The notes beneath the pieces were generated by a model. The model was not told the origin of the DNA. It ran no database searches and saw only the letters and a program-made list of their open reading frames with translations. This document shows, in pieces, positions 52,948 to 61,989 of a stretch of DNA of 64,000 nt. Position numbers and translations under genes: made by a program. This stretch comes from Brevibacillus invocatus (GTDB taxonomy: Bacteria > Bacillota > Bacilli > Brevibacillales > Brevibacillaceae): the NCBI RefSeq assembly GCF_003710915.1, contig NZ_RHHR01000045.1:22360-86359 (forward strand), read 5' to 3'. The stretch's first letter is position 1. Each line of letters starts with the position of its first letter.

Positions 52948-53406
52948 TTAACTGCGCTCGATCAAATCCTCGAGATCATGGTCGTCGACTTTGGCTACCA
53001 CGGTCGTCGATTGGACAGTTGTTTCATCCTTCTTGCTGAAGATCCCTTGCATCTTCTCTACAAATTGCGGCACGGAATCGAGAATGCGGTCGTAGAGATG
53101 CGTCGTATTTTCCAAAGGAATGGAGCGAATTCCCTGTTTTCCAACCACTAAAAAAGCAACAGGCGTGATGGAAACACCGCCACCGCTACCGCCGCCAAAC
53201 GGATAGCCAATCGTTCCGGGGTGATTGTGTTCATACTGAAATTCACTTCCCCCTGCTGCAAATCCAAATCCAACCTTGGAAATCGGAAGAATGACGCTGC
53301 CGTCCGGTGTCTCAATGGGGTCGCCAACTATCGTAGACACTTCAACCATGTTAGAGAGTTGCTCCATCGCTGTTCTCATTAGCCCTTGTATTGGATGGTC
53401 AGCCAT
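52948..53406 (-). CDS. gerW: Sporulation protein GerW / YtfJ
   Basis: 152 residues. YtfJ/GerW is a spore protein needed for germination with L-alanine in Bacillus. The N-terminus IQGLMRTAMEQLSNMVEVST, followed by VGDPIETPDGSVILPISKV and the glycine-rich FGGGSGGGVSITPVAFLVV, are hallmark. In Bacillus it follows ytfI (DUF2953) directly. Here the DUF2953 gene is also upstream on the same strand, but a broken SLH gene on the other strand lies between them. Confidence 0.92.
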   Translation of the reverse strand: MADHPIQGLMRTAMEQLSNMVEVSTIVGDPIETPDGSVILPISKVGFGFAAGGSEFQYEHNHPGTIGYPFGGGSGGGVSITPVAFLVVGKQGIRSIPLENTTHLYDRILDSVPQFVEKMQGIFSKKDETTVQSTTVVAKVDDHDLEDLIERS

Positions 53407-53580
53407 GACATGATACCTCCTGTTTTTTACACACTAAGCTTCTGTTGTTATTCAAGTGGTATCATTCCCAGTTCGCTTCTTTTTGATGAATCATCTTCTC
53501 GCAATAGAAAAATGGTTCTATTATAACTAGATCGTATTCGCTGCATATCTGATCTTAACATTCTACCTGGGGGAAATCTT

Positions 53581-54299
53581 ATGAAAAGAACGCTCGTTTC
53601 ACTCCTGCTTGCCGGGAGCCTGATCTCGGGAACGACGACAACGGTCTTCGCCAATCAAACTTTTCCTGACCTGAATCCAGCATCTCATGGTTGGGCGATG
53701 GATTCACTCAGCTTTATGGCGCAAAAAGGCATCGTAAAAGGTGACGAAAAAGGACGCTTCAATCCTGATGCCAAAGTCACCAAGGCCGAGTTCATCACGA
53801 TGGTGCACAGGCTGTTTGATAAATACAGTCCACCGACATTTGTCGATAGTCAATTCCTAGATGTACCGAAAAATCACAAATGAACTTTGGACATTTTGCC
53901 TACTTTACGGAAGCAGATCAGAAATTTGAGCCTGAAAAAACGATGACGAGAATGGGTGCTGTGAACCTGATTCCCGATCTATACGACTTCGTGGAGGATG
54001 AAGAAGTGTACAGGATTGTTTCGGGAATGAGCGATCTCAAGGTGATCGTATCTGCTGAAGAATACTCCGACAACCGCTATGACTACTCCTGACGGCACAT
54101 TCGATGCACAAGATGACTATAGCTATACCGTCAGCGTTAGAGTAGCCTCTCTTCAGAATGCAGGAATCATGACTACTTACAAAGGGGAATTTGAAGCAGC
54201 CGCCCCCCTTACCAGAGCTGAAGCCGACGAAGTAATCGACCAGCATGTTTGTCTCCCTATCAAACATCAACGCTGTGGAGCGACCTCCTTGCGTTGATG
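53581..54299 (+). pseudogene. Frameshifted SLH-domain protein gene
   Basis: Signal peptide MKRTLVSLLLAGSLISG...VFA, then an SLH repeat (FPDLNPASHGWAMDSLSFMA, GDEKGRFNPDAKVTKAEF). The frame breaks at 53879-53881 (KNH then TGA). The protein continues in a second frame from 53880 (NFGHFAYFTEADQKFEPE) to about 54088, and then in the first frame again (DGTFDAQDDYSYTVSVRV, ASLQNAGIMTTYKGEFE, another SLH-like repeat). Two frameshifts thus divide a gene of about 235 codons. SLH domains bind pyruvylated cell-wall polymers. A terminator overlaps the last codons. Confidence 0.78.
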
Positions 54300-54305
54300 T
54301 TTTTG
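54262..54305 (+). terminator. Intrinsic terminator of the SLH pseudogene
   Basis: Twelve-base perfect stem AAACATCAACGC (54262-54273) with its complement (54291-54302), then TT. Confidence 0.85.
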
Positions 54306-54339
54306 CTTGAGTCCTCTTCCCGTCCAAAAGCCTCGCGGA

Positions 54340-55005
54340 CTATGCCTCGGTGGGGACAGTCTTCCACTTGCGTCCCCTTTCCTTCCTCAAGCGGAGCAAG
54401 ATTTTGATCCCAGTCAACAGCACATGGCCCAAGTACAGTCGGAAAACACCGTTCAATTGAGTCTGCAGTAGGGATTGATTCCAAACAAGCTGTACACTCA
54501 TTTTGGGAATGGTGCGAAAGGAGAGCGTATGCGAAGCGACTCCCACAATCATGCTTTTCACACCCCAGATCATGCCGCTCAGAGCACCCGTTTCATCAGC
54601 CTGTCCTGTTCCCATCACTGTGTGCCACTCTAACCGCGTGCAACGAACTGTTTTGAGAAACTGTTTGAAGATGGGCTGCAGGTCTAACACCCTTCTCAAC
54701 CACTTTTTATATCGTTTGTACCAGGTTTCTACCTGCCGATGGGTCAAGTCAGCCACTTTTTCATCCTTCATTTTCTCCTGCTGTATAGTCTCCTTTTTAT
54801 ACACCAGCTCTGCCCCTTTTTCCGTCTGCGTAATGGCAAGAATGGGTATTTCATACTTTCTTCGTATCAAACGAAACCAGGCTGAGATCTCCATTACCAG
54901 GTGATCATTGTCGCCTATTCGCCCGTAAAACAATGTGATTTGCAATGGAGTAACCACCACGATCAGGATCAAGCAGAGTAACGTGAATCCAATCCAGCCC
55001 CACAA
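54340..55005 (-). CDS. DUF2953 protein, YtfI-like
   Basis: 221 residues. One N-terminal membrane segment (GFTLLCLILIVVVTPLQI), then a cytoplasmic basic region (VETWYKRYKKWLRRVLDL), then the conserved C-terminal region (LEWHTVMGTGQADETGALSG with the G-T-G-D/Q-A motif). DUF2953 proteins are sporulation-associated and normally precede ytfJ. The start is a TTG (55005) whose GGGTGGGA ribosome binding site lies in the 3' arm of the terminator of the upstream SLH-3D gene. Confidence 0.8.
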   Translation of the reverse strand: MWGWIGFTLLCLILIVVVTPLQITLFYGRIGDNDHLVMEISAWFRLIRRKYEIPILAITQTEKGAELVYKKETIQQEKMKDEKVADLTHRQVETWYKRYKKWLRRVLDLQPIFKQFLKTVRCTRLEWHTVMGTGQADETGALSGMIWGVKSMIVGVASHTLSFRTIPKMSVQLVWNQSLLQTQLNGVFRLYLGHVLLTGIKILLRLRKERGRKWKTVPTEA

Positions 55006-55050
55006 AAAAATCCCACCCTTTCCACCTTAGTATGAGTGGAAGGGGTGGGA
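55004..55050 (-). terminator. Intrinsic terminator of the SLH-3D gene
   Basis: TCCCACCCCTTCCAC pairs with GTGGAAAGGGTGGGA, with seven T following on the minus strand. It overlaps the translation start region of the DUF2953 gene. Confidence 0.88.
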
Positions 55051-55079
55051 AATATGTCCATTTCTTACCTGAAACTTTA

Positions 55080-56048
55080 TTAATCGAGGACGTATACTTT
55101 TACACCCTCCTGCATGCCATGTTTCCTAGCTTCGTCGAGCGAAGGCAGGAACAGGTCGAGATGGTTCTGCTTGACGGCTCCACCGATGTCTGCGGCTACG
55201 GCATATCCGTAACCCTCGACATAAAGATGAGTACCTAATGGGATCACTTCCGGATCAACAGCTACAATCCCCTCTCGCAAGGGAAACTCCAGATAGGAGA
55301 GCACATCATCTCTGTCATAGCTGTAGGCCGTGGTCTTGACTGTCAACACTTCTCGAAACGGGGTTCCATTTTCGCTCAATACCGGTTTTCCTTCTCGATC
55401 CTCCAACAGGTGCAGTGCAGCGTATGTAGCCGCTTCAGCCCTTGTCATCAGCTGCTGGGGTCTTAGTGTTTGGTCAGCGTAGGCACTCATCAGGCCCTTT
55501 TGCATCGCATATACCATTGGGCGCTGGTACCGTTCTTGTACCTGGCTGCCATCTGCGTATGCTGCCAAAGCATGTACGGTGGTTGACCAGCTGAACTTGT
55601 TTACCTCACCGCTGTCTCCTGTGGCGCGAATGAGGATAGAAGCAAGCTCCTCTCGACTCACGGTAGCCTCAGGCTGGAAATATACTTGGCCGTCCATTTT
55701 CTGACCGTGAACCAGGCCCAGACGATAGGCAGCTTCAGCGTAAGGCGCCAACCAGCTGTCTGACGGAATATCTGCAAACGATGAGGAGGTTTCAGCAGAG
55801 GGCTTCACCCCCATCGCCAGTATAAACATGGATATCAATTCTTGGCGCGTCACCAAGTCATTGGGTCTGAAATTTTCTCCCTTGCCCAGTGCGCCCGCTA
55901 TGTATAGCTTTTCAATTTCTTTTTGTGCCCAATGCCCGGAAATATCTGTGTAAGGTGTGGGTGCTTCTGTTGTCGTATTCGCCTCTGCTTTTGGCGTCCA
56001 CATGACCAATAGGACTGCCATGGAAGCTAGAATGAGCAACTTCTTCAT
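55080..56048 (-). CDS. SLH-domain protein with C-terminal 3D (YocH/MltA-like) domain
   Basis: 322 residues. Signal peptide MKKLLILASMAVLLVMW...AEA. Three SLH repeats follow: TDISGHWAQKEIEKLYIAG, FADIPSDSWLAPYAEAAYRL, and YQRPMVYAMQKGLMSAYADQ. Residues about 235-322 form a 3D domain: TTAYSYDRDD, VAVDPEVIPLGTHLYVEGYG, AADIGGAVKQNHLDLFLPS, with the three conserved aspartates. 3D proteins act on peptidoglycan as lytic transglycosylase-like enzymes. AGGAGG lies six bases before ATG 56048. SLH repeats should hold it in the cell wall. Confidence 0.9.
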   Translation of the reverse strand: MKKLLILASMAVLLVMWTPKAEANTTTEAPTPYTDISGHWAQKEIEKLYIAGALGKGENFRPNDLVTRQELISMFILAMGVKPSAETSSSFADIPSDSWLAPYAEAAYRLGLVHGQKMDGQVYFQPEATVSREELASILIRATGDSGEVNKFSWSTTVHALAAYADGSQVQERYQRPMVYAMQKGLMSAYADQTLRPQQLMTRAEAATYAALHLLEDREGKPVLSENGTPFREVLTVKTTAYSYDRDDVLSYLEFPLREGIVAVDPEVIPLGTHLYVEGYGYAVAADIGGAVKQNHLDLFLPSLDEARKHGMQEGVKVYVLD

Positions 56049-56159
56049 CATCAACCTCCTAGAATGCTTTCTATAAAAACCTTTCCTATTATTTTATTCG
56101 ATTGCAAGAGAAAAACAATATATAAGATTTACTATCTTCCATCATACTTCTGAACGAAA

Positions 56160-56213
56160 TACAAGAAATAAGCCCTGAATAGGGCGAGTTATTCCGACCA
56201 TTCAGGGGCTTAT
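56160..56213 (-). terminator. Intrinsic terminator of the sleB-like gene
   Basis: AAGCCCTGAAT pairs with ATTCAGGGGCTT (one bulge), with a T-rich tail on the minus strand. Confidence 0.75.
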
Positions 56214-56216
56214 GGT

Positions 56217-56870
56217 TTACTTGGCGAAGATATGTTTCCCGATTTTCTTAATTTGCGGACGACTCCAAATCCATTTGGAGGTTGCTGTATCTGGATTGAA
56301 ATAATAGATCGCATTTCCTGTAGGGTCCCATCCGCGCACAGCATCCCAAGCTGCCTGATAAGCCGTTTTATTTGGCGTCAACCAGTATTGACCATCGGCA
56401 ATTGCGGTAAATGCCAGCGGTTCGAAGATAACCCCTTTCACGGTATTCGGAAACAGGTTGGATTGCAGGCGGTTCATGACGACTGCAGCAACCGCTACCT
56501 GTCCTTGATACGACTCCCCGCGAGCTTCAGAATACACGAGTTGCGCAAGCATTTGCATTTCTCCACGATTTACAGAAAACTTCTTCAATGCCCGCCAGGT
56601 TTTCTCTCCAGCCACGCCATCCACGGAGAGCCCGTAATTTTTCTGGAATTGTCTGACTGCTTGGTAGGTTTTAGGCCCATAGCTGCCATCCAGATCGTCT
56701 TGGTAATACCCTAACACCTGCAAGCGATACTGCAAGTCCCACACATCTCCGCTCTGGCTACCCATTTTCAACGTGGGTGCAGCCATTGTCTGCATAGGCA
56801 GAACAAATGCGAGAATCACGGTGAGCATCGCGATCAGCAGGGTAGTCAACGTCTTTCGTTGCAACAACAT
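56217..56870 (-). CDS. Cell-wall hydrolase, SleB-like
   Basis: 217 residues. Signal peptide to about residue 31, then a PG_binding_1 domain (GDVWDLQYRLQVLGYYQDD and YGPKTYQAVRQFQKNYGL), then a Hydrolase_2 domain (LAQLVYSEARGESYQGQVAV with catalytic Glu, AAVVMNRLQSNLFPNT, QYWLTPNKTAY). SleB is the spore-cortex lytic transglycosylase; without a ypeB gene beside it, a SleB paralogue or CwlJ-like hydrolase is also possible. AGGAGG precedes ATG 56870 by eight bases. Confidence 0.87.
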   Translation of the reverse strand: MLLQRKTLTTLLIAMLTVILAFVLPMQTMAAPTLKMGSQSGDVWDLQYRLQVLGYYQDDLDGSYGPKTYQAVRQFQKNYGLSVDGVAGEKTWRALKKFSVNRGEMQMLAQLVYSEARGESYQGQVAVAAVVMNRLQSNLFPNTVKGVIFEPLAFTAIADGQYWLTPNKTAYQAAWDAVRGWDPTGNAIYYFNPDTATSKWIWSRPQIKKIGKHIFAK

Positions 56871-57031
56871 GAACTTCCCCTCCTGAGTACCCATTTTAAT
56901 GGATGGGGAATGCAGGTTCAATTCAAGCTTTTTGGCAATGTTGCCAGTTCATTCAATGATAAAATGTTCGAGCAACCGCCTTTTCAGGATATCATCTTCT
57001 TTGTTGTGAGCCGTCCTTTTGTTTGTGCATT

Positions 57032-57707
57032 TTATAGTTCTTTTTCTAAGTCATCAATCGTTTTTATTTTAGGAAATGACGTATGCTTGATCACATCCGT
57101 TCCTTTATAAACTTTCTGAACTTTGAAGACCCTATCTGTAAATTCTACTTCGTCCACATCGCCATCATTGTCTTCGTTGTTGTTCATATCAACACGTTCC
57201 GTTTTTTTTGAGTCAATTACTTTTCCTTTTACGATTACTGGAGCTTCTTTTTTTAAATCTTCCATTGAATATTTTGCTGAATGAAATACGACTTTGGTTG
57301 TTGTTTTGGAGTTATCTTCGGAAAATTCCGAATCACTTGCGATTAATTTCGATTCGTATTGATCGGAGTATGCCATGATGTTATGTAGGTTACCCCATTT
57401 GCATCAACTTCCCTGTAATACCAATCATTTAAACTATTTGTGTTGTACTCTAGGTAAAACGAGCTGTTATTTATGCCATTCCATATCGATGCCGCAGAGT
57501 CAATAATGTCGATTTTCGTATTTGAAAAAGTAGAGCTAATATCGTAATCAACAGATGAAACTGGCCATATTTGATCACTAACTAAATGATTGTCACCTAC
57601 TCCTGCCATAGCATGATTCACTATAAGCCCATTAGTGATTAGTGATGTAAAAAAAACTACAGCATGAAATCTTGTAGAGAGCCAAACATTTTTTTAATTC
57701 TTTTCAA
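57032..57707 (-). pseudogene. Decayed AT-rich secreted protein gene
   Basis: A TTG start (57707) with AGGGAG seven bases upstream opens a signal-peptide-like frame (MKRIKKMFGSLQDFML) that stops at once. It continues in another frame (VVFFTSLITNGLIVNHAMAG, then VDYDISSTFSNTKI, AASIWNGINNSS, DWYYREVDANGVTYIT) to 57343. A third frame resumes at 57376 (AYSDQYESK, KEAPVIVKGKVIDSKKTERV) and ends at 57032. The middle part recalls secreted metallopeptidases before their zinc motif, but no HExxH is present. Base composition is clearly more AT-rich than neighbours. Recent import and decay are likely. Confidence 0.6.
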
Positions 57708-57744
57708 AATAAAACTCCCTATGCAACAATTATATTCTATATAA

Positions 57745-57772
57745 GAAAGGGCTCACATTTCGGAGCCCTTTC
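57745..57772 (-). terminator. Intrinsic terminator of the SASP gene
   Basis: GAAAGGGCTC (57745-57754) pairs with GAGCCCTTTC (57763-57772), then TTATAT. Confidence 0.75.
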
Positions 57773-57797
57773 TCTTCATCCAAGTATTCTTTTTTAC

Positions 57798-58001
57798 TTA
57801 AGCGCGACCAGCCAATTGCTGTTCAGCAAAAGAGACAAGGCGCTTTGTGATTTCTCCACCCACCGAACCGTTCTGACGGGAAGTGGTGTCAGGTCCAAGC
57901 TGAACGCCGAATTCAGAAGCGATTTCGTATTTCAGTTGGTCCAAAGCTTGGTTCGCTTGAGGAACCAGAAGGTTGTTGCTGGAACCGTTGTTGTTTGCCA
58001 T
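57798..58001 (-). CDS. Alpha/beta-type small acid-soluble spore protein
   Basis: 67 residues, the normal size. SASPs coat spore DNA and protect it from UV and heat. The GPR protease site region is [14 protein letters not shown], and the second conserved block is [20 protein letters not shown]. The N-terminus is rich in Asn, as in SspA/B. GGGGGTG precedes the ATG. It should be transcribed by sigma-G in the forespore. It is strong evidence for an endospore former. Confidence 0.96.
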   Translation of the reverse strand: MANNNGSSNNLLVPQANQALDQLKYEIASEFGVQLGPDTTSRQNGSVGGEITKRLVSFAEQQLAGRA

Positions 58002-58097
58002 CTCATTTCACCCCCTCGTTGTTAGTAGCTTTAATATGTGTGGAGCGCCGCGGATTCATTCATTTTCTCTTTGTTTTTTCACTTCCAATTTATAGTC

Positions 58098-59225
58098 TTA
58101 CAATCTGAGCAGATATTCTACAGCTTCTTGAGTAGATTGAGGACGTCTGATTTGCTCTATACTTGCTGCCATGCGTTGCCAATTGTGTGATTCCCTCAGC
58201 TGTTCGACGAAGTTAGCAATCTGTTCTGGTGTATCTGCCCATATTCCAGCCTGATGCTTGAGCAAAAATGCCGTGTTGTGCCGCTCTTGTCCCGGAAGAG
58301 GCTGGTACACGATCAGAGGCGTTCGCAAGGCTAAAGCTTCCGCGCAGCTCATGCCCCCTGGTTTGGTGACGTACACATCGGCTGCAATAATCCACTTCCA
58401 CATGTCTCTTTCATAGCCCCTTATCTCTATCCGATGAGCAGAGCTTGTCCGTTGAAAAGTATCCTTCAGTCGATTATGAAGCGACTGATTGGTTCCAGTG
58501 ACAACGACGATCTGCAACGGTAACGGACTTTTGGTCAACTGCTTGACGACTAGATCCATTTGTCCGTATCCTCCTTCGCCACCACTGATCAGCACCGTGA
58601 ATACGTTTGGAGACAGCCCGAGCAGTTCCTTTCCCATACCTTTGTCTACACCAGTGTTCGTGGAAAAGGCGCGACGAATGGGTATCCCATATCCGTGAAT
58701 CCTACTTTGCTCTACTCCGTATTTGTGGGTTAGCCTCTGTGCTACTTGCTCATGCGCTACGATATAGGTATCGATCTGTGGATGGACCCAAAAGCGATTG
58801 ACATGATAATCCGTCGGAATGCTGACTAGATGGTAAGGATGCCTTACTCTTTGCTTCGCTTCTGCCAATGCGCTGAGACAATAAGCATGGGTTGCAATCA
58901 CCACATCCGGCTTCTCTTCATTCAGGATCGCTTCGGTAAGCCGTCCCGATAACCACCAGCCTACTGGCTTTTTTAATGCTGCTCCCCATACGCGTTCTTG
59001 CTCGTAAATCCGTTGCCAGACAGGTTGTCCATACCGCAGCATATTGACATAAAAAAAACGAGACAGTTCCCGTAGCACTGGGCTCGCTGTCTCCAAACCT
59101 CCCACAATTCGAACAGACTCTACTTCCTGTCTCTCTCTAAGCGCTTCTTCCAGCGCCACAGCAGCCATCTTGTGGCCACTGCCTGCCCACTCCTCCGTCA
59201 CTAACAAAAACCGCTTGTTCATCAT
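58098..59225 (-). CDS. UgtP/MGDG-synthase-like glycosyltransferase (GT28)
   Basis: 375 residues. The N-terminal MGDG_synth region has LLVTEEWAGSGHKMAAVALEE, and the C-terminal nucleotide-sugar domain has VLISGGEGGYGQMD, then KPGGMSCAEALALRTPLIVY. Such enzymes transfer glucose or galactose to diacylglycerol at the inner membrane, giving glycolipid anchors. It begins four bases before the end of the upstream YkoP-like gene, and this pair recalls the Bacillus ykoN-ykoP locus. Confidence 0.88.
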   Translation of the reverse strand: MMNKRFLLVTEEWAGSGHKMAAVALEEALRERQEVESVRIVGGLETASPVLRELSRFFYVNMLRYGQPVWQRIYEQERVWGAALKKPVGWWLSGRLTEAILNEEKPDVVIATHAYCLSALAEAKQRVRHPYHLVSIPTDYHVNRFWVHPQIDTYIVAHEQVAQRLTHKYGVEQSRIHGYGIPIRRAFSTNTGVDKGMGKELLGLSPNVFTVLISGGEGGYGQMDLVVKQLTKSPLPLQIVVVTGTNQSLHNRLKDTFQRTSSAHRIEIRGYERDMWKWIIAADVYVTKPGGMSCAEALALRTPLIVYQPLPGQERHNTAFLLKHQAGIWADTPEQIANFVEQLRESHNWQRMAASIEQIRRPQSTQEAVEYLLRL

Positions 59226-59809
59226 AGTCCTTCACCTGTTGGACTTTGGATCGTTGAACCATAACGGCCTAATAGCTGGTCCTTGGACATGTAGACTCGT
59301 TTGAGGGGCATCTCCTGCTTCCAGCTTTGCACCCTGCGCTTGCCTTCAGGATGAATGATTCGAAGCATGAGGCGCAGATACCAGCGCTTGTAACGGAAAA
59401 ACCAGGTCATTGGCACATCTGAAATGGAAAACCCCAATGGCTCCACACCTTTGTGCAGCATGGTCGTACCCACGATGCCTTTGATCTCTTCCCGCCGTTC
59501 CAGTCGTTCTAGATAAGCTGCCAATTTTGGCAATGAGAGCATAATATGCCGACGGAGCAGTAATGCCAGCCTCAGGTCATTCTTAATCCCTTTGCATAAT
59601 GTAGCATAGTAATAGTTATGAATATGCAGCTTCACGATCAAGTCCCCAGGATTGATGATTCGTTGATCTGAGGTAATCAGTGGTTCACCCCGATACCGCA
59701 GGAGTACGATACGAAAAATGTTGTTTCCTTTCTCCACATACCGGAGTCGGGTACAACGCTGATAGATCGAATCCCAATATCCCCATAGCATCAGCAGGCC
59801 TGTATTCAT
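59222..59809 (-). CDS. YkoP-like uncharacterised protein
   Basis: 195 residues, very basic and aromatic, without signal peptide. The sequence contains IINPGDLIVKLHIHNYYYAT and later ISDVPMTWFFRYKRWYLRLM, which may lie on the membrane surface. It resembles Bacillus YkoP, encoded next to the glycosyltransferase YkoN; this order is kept here with a four-base overlap. A joint role in lipid or glycolipid modification is inferred from neighbourhood only. Confidence 0.65.
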   Translation of the reverse strand: MNTGLLMLWGYWDSIYQRCTRLRYVEKGNNIFRIVLLRYRGEPLITSDQRIINPGDLIVKLHIHNYYYATLCKGIKNDLRLALLLRRHIMLSLPKLAAYLERLERREEIKGIVGTTMLHKGVEPLGFSISDVPMTWFFRYKRWYLRLMLRIIHPEGKRRVQSWKQEMPLKRVYMSKDQLLGRYGSTIQSPTGEGL

Positions 59810-59871
59810 CAGCCATCGGATCCTTTCCTACCTTTTTCACTAGTATTCCCCAGAATCTGGCCTTATCTTAC

Positions 59872-60522
59872 CTAAATTCTCCGGAAGCGACCCAAGACCA
59901 CTACACTACACGCAATCAATATCGCGAGCCATGTGTGATTGAGCAGGAGTGGATTTACCCATTTCCAAATAAATGGATCCTCTAGGCACATATCGATGGC
60001 GGTATACACCAGAATTCCTCCGCCCAAAAGGACCAGGCTAGGGAAACGGTTCATCAAACGCGCCACCCAGGCACTTCCCCACATTAACAGCGGGATACTC
60101 ATAGCAAGCCCAAGTCCGACCAACCACAAATCACCGTGTGCTGCTCCTCCAACCGCAAGGACATTATCCAGACTCATGACAAAATCTGCGACGATGATGG
60201 TTTTGACTGCCTGCCCTACGTTATTGCTGTGGGACACGTCTTGTACATCCTCCGTATCCCCAAACATCAATTTTATGGCAATCCATAATAGCAAAAGTCC
60301 CCCGACCGCTTTCACCAATGGGATGTCCAGCATCCACGTAGTCATGCCTGTCAGAACGATGCGCAATCCGATCGCCCCAAATGTTCCATATAACACAGCC
60401 CTGCCTCTTTCCTTCAAAGGCAATCCTCTGCAAGCCATGCCAATGACGACAGCGTTGTCGCTGCTCAGTACCAAATCGATGAAAAAAATATGCAAGAGAC
60501 CCAACCAAAAATGGTCCTCCAT
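59872..60522 (-). CDS. TerC/YjbE-family membrane protein
   Basis: 216 residues with about seven membrane segments. Two inverted halves carry the acidic metal-site motifs: IDLVLSSDNAVVIGMACRGL and VADFVMSLDNVLAVGGAAHG. TerC proteins of the YceF/YkoY/YjbE group export Mn2+ or supply metal to secreted enzymes. AGGAGG lies five bases before ATG 60522, and residues before that would disrupt the first segment. It lies upstream of the YkoP-like gene on the same strand, with a 62-base gap. Confidence 0.9.
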   Translation of the reverse strand: MEDHFWLGLLHIFFIDLVLSSDNAVVIGMACRGLPLKERGRAVLYGTFGAIGLRIVLTGMTTWMLDIPLVKAVGGLLLLWIAIKLMFGDTEDVQDVSHSNNVGQAVKTIIVADFVMSLDNVLAVGGAAHGDLWLVGLGLAMSIPLLMWGSAWVARLMNRFPSLVLLGGGILVYTAIDMCLEDPFIWKWVNPLLLNHTWLAILIACSVVVLGRFRRI

Positions 60523-60733
60523 TGTCTCCTCCTCGTCCATGAAACGTGTCCATTCTACCATATGCGACCCAAATCGGATTAATGCGCGTATATTTTTCCG
60601 AATAAAGGCGATTTTCAGCGAATTTTGTAGATAATAACTACCACAAAAAAAACATTTTATTGCGAAATTAGGAGAAATTTACCTTGTATTTTGATACCCT
60701 CATCCCTTACGATTTGATATGGGGTGGATAAGT

Positions 60734-61879
60734 ATGGTGGAGACAGTGACACGTAATTTGCAAGATGTTTCTAGCAAGATTCTAGATTTGGCTCCGAGTA
60801 TTACAACCTTATGGCTTCAAGAAATTGTCTCCAGCATGGAGATAGCAGTCACAATCCCCCGCGACTTCGCGGAAAAACGAACGGTGCTTCTTGCCCGTTA
60901 CTTAGTCGAAGATGTGAACCTGGACATGCAGACTTGGGCACTTGACCTGGGTGAATGGTTACAGTCCCAGGAATTTCCTTTCTCCTCCATTCTGCGTACT
61001 TACCAATTGTATCGAAATGTTTTTTGGCGTATACTCCAACCAAAATTGCAAACATGGTCACTTGCTCCAAAAGATCTACACTATATAGAATCAGAACTCG
61101 GCAAAGCAATGGATGAAAGTGTCTTTTGGGCCGTTTATCACTTTGAACAGACGATGAACCGGGAATTGGTACAAAAGGAAGAGACCATCTCATATCTGCA
61201 CAATGACAAATTAACCATGCTAGGCAAAATCGCTGCTAACATGGCTCATGAGTTGCGTAACCCCCTCTGTGCGATCGAGGGCTTCCTCAAGCTCATCGGT
61301 GAATCGACAAAAGAACAAGAACAACTTCAGTCCTACATTCAGGTGGTCATGCACGAATTTGAAAACTTGCATAGACAGCTCACCGGCTTCCTAAGTTTTT
61401 CCAAAAAACCGATTCTGGACGAAATTTTCAAGGAAGTTCAATTGGAAAGCTTGCTGGAAGAAGTGGAGCTGCTTATTACACCGAGACTCGTCGGTGAGAA
61501 TGTTCACTTTGAGAAAGACATTCAAATCTGTACACTTGTCTGTTATGAAGAAGGGCTGAAGCAAGTTCTCGTCAACCTGTTAAACAATGCGATCGATGCC
61601 GTTCAAGTACGGACAGTCAAAATGATAGGTGTCAAATCGATTGTTTCGGATGGAACCTTGTTCTTGAGTGTAGAGAACAATGGTGAGATGATTCCACCTG
61701 AGATCGTGGAAAGTCTGTTTCACCCGTTCTTTACCACAAAGCAAAATGGGACAGGCATCGGCTTGTCCATCTGTAAAAACATCATCGAAAAGCACAAAGG
61801 GACGATTCAGTGCGAATCGAACGAGCATCGTACCAGGTTCCTTGTTTCCCTACCTATTGAACCTGTTATGGAGATGTAA
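60734..61879 (+). CDS. Soluble sensor histidine kinase (sporulation-kinase-like)
   Basis: 381 residues with no membrane segment. An N-terminal helical sensor of about 150 residues (RsbR-N/globin-like in pattern: WLQSQEFPFSSILRTYQLY) precedes the transmitter. The H-box AANMAHELRNPLCAIEGFLK has His172, close to that of KinB/KinE-type sporulation kinases. The N box is QVLVNLLNNAIDAVQ, and the G boxes are PFFTTKQNGTGIGLSICKN. GGGGTGG precedes ATG 60734 by six bases. No response regulator gene is near, as usual for phosphorelay kinases feeding Spo0F. Confidence 0.87.
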   Translation: MVETVTRNLQDVSSKILDLAPSITTLWLQEIVSSMEIAVTIPRDFAEKRTVLLARYLVEDVNLDMQTWALDLGEWLQSQEFPFSSILRTYQLYRNVFWRILQPKLQTWSLAPKDLHYIESELGKAMDESVFWAVYHFEQTMNRELVQKEETISYLHNDKLTMLGKIAANMAHELRNPLCAIEGFLKLIGESTKEQEQLQSYIQVVMHEFENLHRQLTGFLSFSKKPILDEIFKEVQLESLLEEVELLITPRLVGENVHFEKDIQICTLVCYEEGLKQVLVNLLNNAIDAVQVRTVKMIGVKSIVSDGTLFLSVENNGEMIPPEIVESLFHPFFTTKQNGTGIGLSICKNIIEKHKGTIQCESNEHRTRFLVSLPIEPVMEM

Positions 61880-61929
61880 CAATACGCTGCTGCATGCAGC
61901 CTACGAGAAAATATCACACCCTGAAATCC

Positions 61930-61957
61930 AGCCTTCTCTTAAGCAGAAGGCTTTTTT
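61930..61957 (+). terminator. Intrinsic terminator of the kinase gene
   Basis: AGCCTTCT pairs with AGAAGGCT, followed by six T. Confidence 0.92.
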
Positions 61958-61989
61958 ATTTCCAAAAGCACTTCGCCGTGCTGCTGGAA

